Origin: Anaerolineales bacterium
GTDB lineage: Bacteria; Chloroflexota; Anaerolineae; Anaerolineales; E44-bin32
DNA: 7,618 bases
Assembly (NCBI GenBank): GCA_030673085.1
Contig: DAOVFE010000071.1
Span: 1-7,618, forward strand
Direction: 5' to 3'
The translations under genes and the position numbers were made by a program. The notes under the pieces were generated by a model that had not been told where the DNA came from, did no database searches, and was given only the letters and a program-made list of their open reading frames with translations. Of this stretch, positions 1 through 6,005 are shown one piece after another (the first letter of the stretch is position 1; the number at the start of each line of letters is the position of its first letter).

Positions 1-28
1 AGAACTCCGCAGCAAGCTGCGGGGTTCT
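1..28. repeat. Palindromic hairpin at left edge (13-bp stem)
   Basis: The arms AGAACTCCGCAGC (1-13) and GCTGCGGGGTTCT (16-28) pair over 13 positions with a single G-T wobble and an AA loop at 14-15. The element may extend beyond the left window edge. It resembles the short REP-like GC-rich palindromes (CCGCAGCAAGCTGCGG core) scattered between genes in many bacteria. It could also serve as a terminator for a gene to the left, but only a short T-rich stretch (TTCTTC) follows. The structure is directly visible; the role is not. Confidence 0.75.
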
Positions 29-44
29 TCACTTGCCGAAATAT

Positions 45-79
45 TAGTATATGCAGAGTGGAAGCTCCGCTTCCACTCC
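45..79. repeat. 35-bp hairpin repeat, copy A
   Basis: A perfect 10-bp stem, GAGTGGAAGC (56-65) with GCTTCCACTC (69-78) and loop TCC, is preceded by the segment TAGTATATGC (45-54). The same 35-bp layout recurs in the same orientation at 1206-1240, with 27 of 35 positions identical, so the two are copies of one dispersed element. Copy A lies upstream of the radical SAM gene, where it could influence transcript ends or stability. That role is inference. Confidence 0.75.
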
Positions 80-166
80 TTATACACTATACTCTTATAT
101 GGGCAAATATGTTTTTCAACACCCTCCTCTACAGGCTTGTACTTTAGCAGACAATGGGCTGTGAGA

Positions 167-1072
167 ATGAAATCCTTTGCACCCGCCTACAAGAAGCTAT
201 TACGGAGCGGCGAACTGACCCAACGCGCCCGAATCGCCCGCCAGCATCAGAAATCATGTGATCTTTGCGCCCGTTATTGCCGGGTCGACAGGTCCGAGAC
301 GCTCGGAGCCTGCCGAATTGCCCAAACGGCCCGGATCGCATCCTACGGCCCTCATCATGGAGAAGAAGGTCCTCTGCGTGGCTGGCGAGGATCTGGCACA
401 ATTTTCTTCTCAAGTTGCAATCTTCACTGCCAGTATTGCCAGAATTCCGATATTAGCCAAAACATCAACGGCCCGAAGGTCGGGCCGGATGATATGGCCG
501 TTATTATGCTTAGGATGCAATCGGCGGGCTGCCACAATATTAACCTGGTCAGCCCGTCCCATGTCGTGGCAGAGATTCTAGATGGATTGGTTCTTGCAGC
601 CGAGAACGGATTACACCTGCCCCTGGTCTTCAACACTGGTGGCTATGATTCGATGGAGGCGCTCGCTCTGCTCGACGGCGTGATTGATATCTATATGCCC
701 GATATGAAGTACAGCGATCCCGCGATTGGTCTCAGGTTATCGAAGGTCCGGAATTATCCCCAGGTCAACCGCGAAGCCGTCCGGGAGATGCATCGCCAAG
801 TTGGCGACCTGGTAATGGACAGCAATGGAATTGCTCAACGCGGATTGCTGGTTAGACATCTGGTCCTGCCAGGCGGGCTGGCGGGCACTGCCGGTGCAGT
901 TGAGTTCCTGGCACAGGAAATCTCACCGCATACCTACCTGAACCTGATGGATCAGTACTATCCTGCCTATCGAGCCAACGAATATCCGCCGCTTGACCGG
1001 CGCCTGACCCGTAGAGAGTTCGAAGAAGCCCTGGCGCTAGCCCACGCCGCTGGCCTTACTCGGCTCGATTAG
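167..1072 (+). CDS. PflX-like (COG1313) radical SAM protein
   Basis: Radical SAM enzyme of the pyruvate-formate-lyase-activase-like group (COG1313, PflX). It is predicted to cleave S-adenosylmethionine at a [4Fe-4S] cluster in the cytoplasm; the substrate is unknown. Numbered from the ATG at 167 (301 aa), an N-terminal cysteine group C31-x2-C34-x3-C38 with C49 probably binds a second metal or cluster. The motif GSGTIFFSSCNLHCQYC follows, giving the CxxxCxxC triad C84, C88 and C91. Residues about 100-300 form the TIM-barrel remainder, including the family-typical segment NLMDQYYPAY (259-268). The frame is open back to a TTG at 137, but family proteins usually start just before a PAY-x-K-L-x-x-SGEL segment, which favours the ATG at 167; neither start has a strong ribosome site. 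No glycyl-radical enzyme or MEMO/AMMECR1 partner lies beside it. It is separated from its neighbours by hairpin repeats and appears monocistronic. Family assignment is firm; function is open. Confidence 0.92.
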   Translation: MKSFAPAYKKLLRSGELTQRARIARQHQKSCDLCARYCRVDRSETLGACRIAQTARIASYGPHHGEEGPLRGWRGSGTIFFSSCNLHCQYCQNSDISQNINGPKVGPDDMAVIMLRMQSAGCHNINLVSPSHVVAEILDGLVLAAENGLHLPLVFNTGGYDSMEALALLDGVIDIYMPDMKYSDPAIGLRLSKVRNYPQVNREAVREMHRQVGDLVMDSNGIAQRGLLVRHLVLPGGLAGTAGAVEFLAQEISPHTYLNLMDQYYPAYRANEYPPLDRRLTRREFEEALALAHAAGLTRLD

Positions 1073-1205
1073 CTTGCCGCCCGGCGTCAAACAAATCCCC
1101 CTCGCAATTTATGCGAAAATGACGGCCAAAGTGGAACCAATCATGTCTCGAATTCGTTATATAAATGGTAGGATGTTGAAAAGGATATTTGCCAATTAAA
1201 GAGTG

Positions 1206-1240
1206 TAGTATATATAGAATGGGAGCTTTGCTCCCACTCT
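1206..1240. repeat. 35-bp hairpin repeat, copy B
   Basis: TAGTATATAT is followed by an imperfect stem centred on TGGGAGC-TTT-GCTCCCA, the second copy of the element at 45-79. Eight of 35 positions differ. One stem pair has changed on both sides (A-T in copy A, G-C in copy B), which keeps the stem paired, and the loop has changed from TCC to TTT. One stem position (A1219 opposite C1237) is unpaired. It lies downstream of the radical SAM gene and could act as a 3' end structure, although no T-run follows. Confidence 0.75.
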
Positions 1241-1280
1241 AATGATGCCCGCCCACTGGCAGATGATTTCTCTTGATCTT

Positions 1281-1297
1281 AGCATGCATGACATGCT
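1281..1297. promoter_or_regulatory. Inverted repeat upstream of candidate promoter (possible operator)
   Basis: AGCATG (1281-1286) and CATGCT (1292-1297) form a perfect 6-bp inverted repeat with spacer CATGA. It ends just before the position expected for a -35 box paired with the -10 at 1323-1328. This is a plausible place for a transcription-factor dimer, but such short palindromes also occur by chance. Confidence 0.3.
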
Positions 1298-1299
1298 TT

Positions 1300-1328
1300 T
1301 TATGAAATGGATGCAATCCAATTATAAT
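1300..1328 (+). promoter_or_regulatory. Candidate sigma70-type promoter for the lipoprotein gene
   Basis: A perfect TATAAT at 1323-1328 sits 57 bp upstream of the lipoprotein start codon. The hexamer 17 bp further up (TTATGA, 1300-1305) is a poor -35 match, so the promoter may depend on an activator or be weak. If it is used, transcription would begin near 1335 and give a leader of about 50 nt. Confidence 0.4.
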
Positions 1329-1370
1329 AGCGCTGGGCTGACGCCCCTCGCCGGAAAAGCCAAATTCGCC

Positions 1371-1377
1371 AAGGAGG
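1371..1377 (+). promoter_or_regulatory. Strong Shine-Dalgarno site of the lipoprotein gene
   Basis: AAGGAGG lies 7 nt before the ATG at 1385. It is a near-complete match to the anti-Shine-Dalgarno sequence and fixes the first of two consecutive ATG codons as the likely start. Confidence 0.85.
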
Positions 1378-1384
1378 TTTCACA

Positions 1385-3550
1385 ATGATGCGAGAGATTG
1401 TTTTGCTGAGCACCTTGATTGCCTTCCTACTTAGCAGCTGCAGCGCAGCGCCAACTGCGCCCAGCCCCACTGAGTCGGGGCCTACACCGCCGCCGGAGTC
1501 CTTCAACCGAATCCAGAAGGGCTTTGCCGAGTATCAGGCGGTGCCGGTGAACCTGGTTTTAAATGCGCCTCAAGCTGCCCCCTATATTGCGCAGATCAGC
1601 AACCCGGAATTGATCGAGTTCCTCAATGACGCCCAGCGTGCCGCACTTGAATCCAACGGTTTCGTTGTCGTTCCCGAAAGCTATACTCAGATCTATGGGC
1701 TTTATAAGGCCGCTAACAGCGCTGGCGTCCCGGTGTTCGTGACTACCGATTCGCTTCTGCATGCATTCCACATCCTCTACGATTTCTCTCTCCGCCTGGC
1801 TGAAAAGGATCACTTTATTGCCGATCTGGAAGCCCTTACAGCCGCTCTCTTGACCGAATCTGAAACCACCTATCAGGCAGCATCAGGCCTTGTCCAGGAA
1901 GCTGCTTATCAAAACGTAGCGTTCTTCGCCGTTGCTGCCCGGCTGCTTAATCCGGATGCAGAATTGCCGAAAATGGTCCGTGACGTCGCCGAGCAAGAAT
2001 TAACACTAATAGAAAACCATGCCGGCCTGGCTGCATCACCAATCTTTGGCTATCCCGAAGACTACAGCCAGTACGTTCCTCGGGGCCACTACACCCGCAA
2101 TGAAGACTTCGAACGCTATTTCCGAACAATGATGTGGTACGGTCGGATCGGCTTCCGTCTCACCACACCCGATGATCCTGCCATCGCCGAACGTGAAACA
2201 CGCTCGGCGCTGCTTATCGCCCGCATGCTCGATCAAGGCGCCGCTGGCCAAGACCTCTTTACACTCTGGGATAAGATCTACGAACCAACCGTTTTCTTCG
2301 TTGGCGCTGCCGACGATCTGACGGTCTATGACTACGGCGAAGCAGCCAATACAATCTACGGCGGCCTACCCAGCCCACAGATGCTTAACGATGATGCCGC
2401 TCTTCAATCATTCATGACCGCCGCCCGACAGCTCCGCGCCCCTCGCATCGTTAGCGGCGAAGTTCCCGATTATGAGAATCCTGAAGTCACCACTCAGGCT
2501 TTCCGCTTCATGGGACAGCGCTACATTCCCGACAGCTATATCTTCCAGCAACTGGTTTACAACAAGGTTGGACTTTACCTAGGTCAGAATCAACCCTTCA
2601 CATTCTCATTCTCCGATGCCGGTCCAATTCGCGGCTTTCCGCGTGGTCTTGATGTGCCAGCCGTGCTCGGAAGCGCCCGGGCTCTGGAGATTCTGAATGT
2701 AGAAGGGGATACGGATTATCAGGGCTATGATGAGCAATTTGATAAACTCAAGGTTGAATTCGAATCCCTGCCCGAATCGCAGTGGTCAGCCAACCTCTAT
2801 TGGAGCTGGCTCAATAGCCTATTGCCGCTTCTGGATAGTAAAGGGGAGGGTTATCCTTATTTCATGCAGCAAACTGCATGGATCGATAAAGATCTTCATA
2901 CCTGGCTTGGTTCGTGGGCAGAATTACGCCACGATACAATCCTCTATGCAAAACAATCTTATACGATTCGTGCAACAACTGCCCTTGTACCCGAGTTTAA
3001 ACCGCCTCCCGGCTACGTTGAACCACAACCGGAGGTTTATGCCCGCCTCGCCGCGCTCAGCGATCAAATGCTTCGCGGGCTTGATGGCCGAGGCCTGCTG
3101 AATGAAGAAATCGGCGATCGTCTTAACTCCATGAAAGATCTGCTGCTGCGCCTTACTAATATCAGCCAGAAGGAGCTGGCAGGCGAAAATCTGAGCGAAG
3201 ATGAGTATAGTCTGCTGCGAAACATTGGCAGCCGGCTCGAATACCTGACCACGTTCTCCGAGGAGATCGAAGGCGAGATTACCTCTCAGGCCGACGATCA
3301 AATCGCTTTAATTGCCGACGTACATACCGACGTCAACACTGAGCAGGTCCTCGAAGAAGCCATTGGCGATGCCTATTCGATCTATGTCATGGTCTCGATC
3401 GAAGGCCAATCTATAGTGACTAAGGGCGGCGTCTTCTCATATTATGAGTTTAAATGGCCGATGTCCGACCGACTGACGGATGAAGCCTGGCAGGCGCTTT
3501 CCCCCCGTCCCGATCAACCCGATTGGACAGGGAGTTTCATCCAGCCTTGA
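1385..3550 (+). CDS. DUF3160-family secreted lipoprotein
   Basis: Large (721 aa) predicted lipoprotein of unknown function, matching what I know of the DUF3160 family. Residues 1-18 are a short hydrophobic signal peptide ending in a lipobox (L16-S17-S18-C19), so C19 should be lipidated and the protein anchored on the outer face of the membrane. Residues 20-40 are a Pro/Thr/Ser/Ala linker. The globular part starts near 45 and includes the family-like segment VTTDSLLHAFHILYD (about 119-133), a central mostly helical region, a segment ELRHDTILYAKQSY (513-526), and a C-terminal part with ADVHTD (644-649) and GGVFSYYEF (681-689). No transmembrane segment beyond the signal, and no recognised catalytic motif, is visible. 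It has its own candidate promoter and a strong ribosome site, and converges on the minus-strand operon. Family call is by pattern memory; biochemical function is unknown. Confidence 0.88.
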   Translation: MMREIVLLSTLIAFLLSSCSAAPTAPSPTESGPTPPPESFNRIQKGFAEYQAVPVNLVLNAPQAAPYIAQISNPELIEFLNDAQRAALESNGFVVVPESYTQIYGLYKAANSAGVPVFVTTDSLLHAFHILYDFSLRLAEKDHFIADLEALTAALLTESETTYQAASGLVQEAAYQNVAFFAVAARLLNPDAELPKMVRDVAEQELTLIENHAGLAASPIFGYPEDYSQYVPRGHYTRNEDFERYFRTMMWYGRIGFRLTTPDDPAIAERETRSALLIARMLDQGAAGQDLFTLWDKIYEPTVFFVGAADDLTVYDYGEAANTIYGGLPSPQMLNDDAALQSFMTAARQLRAPRIVSGEVPDYENPEVTTQAFRFMGQRYIPDSYIFQQLVYNKVGLYLGQNQPFTFSFSDAGPIRGFPRGLDVPAVLGSARALEILNVEGDTDYQGYDEQFDKLKVEFESLPESQWSANLYWSWLNSLLPLLDSKGEGYPYFMQQTAWIDKDLHTWLGSWAELRHDTILYAKQSYTIRATTALVPEFKPPPGYVEPQPEVYARLAALSDQMLRGLDGRGLLNEEIGDRLNSMKDLLLRLTNISQKELAGENLSEDEYSLLRNIGSRLEYLTTFSEEIEGEITSQADDQIALIADVHTDVNTEQVLEEAIGDAYSIYVMVSIEGQSIVTKGGVFSYYEFKWPMSDRLTDEAWQALSPRPDQPDWTGSFIQP

Positions 3551-3813
3551 AATGTATAGATGGCAAACATAACTCGCTCATTAAACGCAGGGGTTGTCCT
3601 TTTAGGACAACCCCTACACATTTAATGGCTCATGGTCTGTCCATTGATGATGAATAGGAGTGACGCATTTCCCTATCCCCAGTGGGAAGAGGATTAGGGT
3701 AAGGGATGATTTTCTAATATACTACTCTGACTCTCACCTTAAGAGCTGTATGAACATTCTTTTTAAACAGCCCCTACATAATATATATTCAGGATGCGCG
3801 CTAGCCTAGAAGG
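3551..3813. other. Convergent intergenic region with repeat remnants
   Basis: This 263-bp gap between the converging lipoprotein and phosphofructokinase genes has no open frame of note. It holds a 12-bp perfect hairpin (3589-3615), an imperfect hairpin CCCTATCC/GGATTAGGG with a bulged T (3671-3678 with 3691-3699), and a partial copy of the first hairpin's right arm (3767-3780). The 3' ends of both transcription units must fall here. Confidence 0.7.
3581..3625. repeat. Long palindrome, possible bidirectional terminator
   Basis: AGGGGTTGTCCT (3589-3600) and AGGACAACCCCT (3604-3615) form a perfect 12-bp stem with a TTT loop. Beyond an unpaired stretch, TTAAA (3581-3585) and TTTAA (3621-3625) can extend it. 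Its place between two converging genes suits a bidirectional terminator, but neither strand has a clear T-run after the stem. It also resembles the AGGGG...CCCCT intergenic palindromes I associate with Chloroflexota genomes. Structure certain, role inferred. Confidence 0.6.
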
Positions 3814-4974
3814 CTAATATAGGAACATCGGCTTGCCATCTACATGCCAAATCTTAGGCCGATAATTTTCCCTGTCATAGAGTGCATCGACGTCGACACG
3901 GCGAGCCCCTCCACGGGTCGCAGTGATTGGGATATTAGTATAGATGCCTCCCTTTAGGCAGACCATACGACCATATTGGTGCGAAATTGCAAGGTCCGCG
4001 GCCATAACACCATAATTAATCGCCACCATAAGATCAAGTGAATCGGGCCGGCCACAGCGCATCAGATAGCCAACCTGCTGATATATAATGTTATCGCCGG
4101 TTAATTTTTTGAGCACTTCGCCGGTAATCCGGCCAATTCCTCCCAGCTTCTTATGGCCATAAGCATCCTCCTCCCCCCGCACTAATATTTCGCCGCCGAT
4201 CATCGTGGCTCCTTCCGAAACCGTCATCATGGCATAATGGCTAGAATTCCTCTTCTTATCCTCTACCAGCATTTTTGCCAGCTTCTCCGGATCGAAAGGC
4301 ACTTCCGAAATAATCGCCCGATCCACGTCAGCTAAATGAGCGGCGACGAGCGAGGTCTCACCGCTATAGCGGCCGAATAGTTCGACTACAGCTATTCGTT
4401 CATGCGATCCAGTGCTGGTGCGTAGATCATGGATGAATCCGACCGAGCGAGTTACTGCCGTCGAAAAACCAATACAATAATCGGTTCCACGCACGTCGTT
4501 ATCCATGGTCTTCGGAATGCCAACAACCGGAACTCCCTCATCGTGCAAGCGGAGGCCATATGAGAGTGTATCATCGCCGCCAACTGGGATCATTACATCG
4601 ATTCCCAGCTTATCAATTACTTTTAAGACGTGGCCCGTAAAATCGAACGGCTCTTCTCCCTTGGCTTGGTTCTTTAGCAACTCCGGCACCGCGGCTAGCT
4701 TTACCTGTCCCGGATTGGTTCGCGAGGTATGTAGGAACGTTCCTCCGCTCCGATCGATCGTACGAACATTTTGACTATCAAGCTTTATACTATGATATTC
4801 AATCGAATGCGGATCATCCGGGTCGCATTCAAGCAATCCTGCCCACCCACGGCGGATGCCAATCACCTCGTGCCCATCATCTAGCACCCGCTTTACTACT
4901 GCCTTAATACATGGATTCAACCCGGGGACATCACCCCCGCCAGTGAGTATTCCTATGCGCATCGTCTTTGTCAA
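3814..4974 (-). CDS. Phosphofructokinase, PPi-type active site
   Basis: Predicted cytoplasmic 6-phosphofructokinase (PFK family A, 386 aa) phosphorylating fructose 6-phosphate to fructose 1,6-bisphosphate. Motifs: GGGDVPGLN (12-20), GGDDT (132-136), PKTMDND (154-160, catalytic D158), FGR (200-202), SEG (253-255) and RCGRPDSLD (306-314). D135 and K155 sit where ATP enzymes such as E. coli PfkA have Gly104 and Gly124; the Asp/Lys combination is the known hallmark of pyrophosphate-dependent enzymes (EC 2.7.1.90), which work reversibly. Unusual residues are Phe for Met in the MGR motif, Tyr303 for the usual His, and Leu for Arg in the D-R pair near 314-315. Start: a TTG at 4974 has an AAGGA site 7 nt upstream; an ATG at 4962 fits family N-termini but its nearest AGGA is 14 nt away. 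It lies about 43 bp behind the ATP-type paralogue and is the apparent last gene of the dnaE operon. PPi use is inferred from residues. Confidence 0.92.
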   Translation of the reverse strand: MTKTMRIGILTGGGDVPGLNPCIKAVVKRVLDDGHEVIGIRRGWAGLLECDPDDPHSIEYHSIKLDSQNVRTIDRSGGTFLHTSRTNPGQVKLAAVPELLKNQAKGEEPFDFTGHVLKVIDKLGIDVMIPVGGDDTLSYGLRLHDEGVPVVGIPKTMDNDVRGTDYCIGFSTAVTRSVGFIHDLRTSTGSHERIAVVELFGRYSGETSLVAAHLADVDRAIISEVPFDPEKLAKMLVEDKKRNSSHYAMMTVSEGATMIGGEILVRGEEDAYGHKKLGGIGRITGEVLKKLTGDNIIYQQVGYLMRCGRPDSLDLMVAINYGVMAADLAISHQYGRMVCLKGGIYTNIPITATRGGARRVDVDALYDRENYRPKIWHVDGKPMFLY

Positions 4975-5017
4975 CTTCCTTTCCTTTTAATTAATTCAGC
5001 TTAGAGAAAGCTATATT

Positions 5018-5989
5018 TTAGCGCGAAAGCATTCGAGCTATATCGTAGAATTCCAAATTCGGTTCATGCGATCTTGAGGTCACATCCTCCAAGGGCACAT
5101 CAACGATACTGCGGCCCTGCAACCCTACCATAACGCCGCCTTTGCCCTCAAGCAGTAGCTCAACTGCCCGGAAACCCATCCGGCTTCCCAGCATCCGATC
5201 AAAGGCCGTTGGCGAACCGCCGCGAACAACGTGGCCCAATATGGTCACCCGCGTTTCAAAGCCAATATCCCTTTCATCTAAGTATTTAGCCAAATCCCGA
5301 ACTTTGACCGAGGCGCCTTCGGCCGCGATAATAAGTGCATGCGATTTTCCGCGCGCATAGGCATCCTCAATTTCGGCAACAACATTCTCCAAGTTGACTT
5401 CTCTTTCTGGGAGTAAGATTTCCTCTGCCCCACAAATAATACCTGCATGTAAGGCCAGATAGCCGCAAGAACGCCCCATGGTTTCTACCAGAAACACTCT
5501 CTGATGAGAAGAAGCCGTATCGCGCAATTTGTCGACCGCTTCCATAGTTGTATTCAGGGCGGTATCCACGCCAATGGACATATCGGTTCCCCAGATGTCG
5601 TTATCAATCGAAGCTGGAGCGCCGACGATCAGCACACCTTGCTTAGATAATGCTTGCGCTCCTCGCAATGAACCGTCGCCGCCAACTACAATCAGACCAT
5701 CGATCTCCGATTCATTCAATTCTCGTCGGGCTTTTAACTGTGTTTTGGCTTGCTTGAACTCCGGACAGCGAGCGGTACGCAAGAATGTTCCCCCGCTCTG
5801 TAAAATTCCGCCTACATCGCGCGGCCGGAGCAGCCTCATTTCGCCTCGAACAAGACCATCAAAGCCTTCCTCGATTCCCATTACCTCCACCCCATGACAA
5901 GCTCCAATGCGAACGACTGCTCTAAGGCAAGCATTGATACCTGGGGCATCTCCGCCAGACGATAATACGCCAATTCTCTGAATGTTCAT
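5018..5989 (-). CDS. pfkA: ATP-dependent 6-phosphofructokinase
   Basis: Glycolytic enzyme (EC 2.7.1.11) that transfers phosphate from ATP to fructose 6-phosphate in the cytoplasm. From the ATG at 5989 the protein is 323 aa, the usual length of bacterial PfkA. It shows SGGDAPGIN (11-19), GGDGS (103-107) with Gly106 at the ATP-type position, PASIDND (125-131, catalytic D129), MGR (171-173), AEG (223-225) and the substrate-binding HVVRGGSPTAFDR (253-265). R23 and R27 match the positions of the E. coli effector-site Arg21 and Arg25, so allosteric control is possible. The usual Gly-Thr of the PGTIDND motif is Ala-Ser here. The frame runs back to a TTG at 6013 overlapping dnaE, but AGGGAG 6 nt before the ATG at 5989 supports the shorter start. 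It is 16 bp behind dnaE and followed about 43 bp later by a PPi-type paralogue. Assignment is strong; allostery is inferred. Confidence 0.95.
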   Translation of the reverse strand: MNIQRIGVLSSGGDAPGINACLRAVVRIGACHGVEVMGIEEGFDGLVRGEMRLLRPRDVGGILQSGGTFLRTARCPEFKQAKTQLKARRELNESEIDGLIVVGGDGSLRGAQALSKQGVLIVGAPASIDNDIWGTDMSIGVDTALNTTMEAVDKLRDTASSHQRVFLVETMGRSCGYLALHAGIICGAEEILLPEREVNLENVVAEIEDAYARGKSHALIIAAEGASVKVRDLAKYLDERDIGFETRVTILGHVVRGGSPTAFDRMLGSRMGFRAVELLLEGKGGVMVGLQGRSIVDVPLEDVTSRSHEPNLEFYDIARMLSR

Positions 5990-5995
5990 CGCTCT

Positions 5996-6001
5996 CTCCC
6001 T
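5996..6001 (-). promoter_or_regulatory. Ribosome-binding site deciding the pfkA start
   Basis: On the minus strand AGGGAG precedes the ATG at 5989 by 6 nt and lies just after the dnaE stop codon (6006-6008). It favours this ATG over the in-frame TTG at 6013 and indicates translation of pfkA from the same message as dnaE. Confidence 0.65.
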
Positions 6002-6005
6002 GCTT

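Larger units (their letters stand above)
1073..1384. other. 312-bp intergenic region
   Basis: No convincing gene lies here. The first part (1073-1200) is featureless apart from a 26-codon open frame without a ribosome site. The middle holds hairpin repeat copy B (1206-1240). The last part holds an AGCATG/CATGCT palindrome (1281-1297), a candidate -10 box (1323-1328) and the ribosome-binding site of the downstream lipoprotein gene (1371-1377). Confidence 0.7.

Noticed and set aside
137..166. TTG-initiated N-terminal extension of the radical SAM protein
   Set aside because: It adds ten residues not typical of the family, and no Shine-Dalgarno sequence precedes the TTG. The ATG at 167 fits better.
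1119..1199. 26-codon open frame starting ATG ACG GCC between the two forward genes
   Set aside because: It has no ribosome-binding site, no recognisable motif and ordinary intergenic composition, so a short frame by chance is the simpler reading.
2727..3301. Overlapping alternative frames of about 125 codons on both strands within the lipoprotein gene
   Set aside because: They lie wholly inside a well-supported family gene and have no ribosome sites or motifs, so they are frame shadows.
3802..3816. Small hairpin TAGCCT-AGA-AGGCTA overlapping the last gene's stop codon, as a terminator
   Set aside because: It has only six base pairs, overlaps the coding end and has no T-run after it on the minus strand.
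4995..5013. AGCTT...AAGCT inverted repeat between the two kinase genes as an attenuator
   Set aside because: The stem is only five base pairs with AT-rich surroundings and is not distinguishable from chance.
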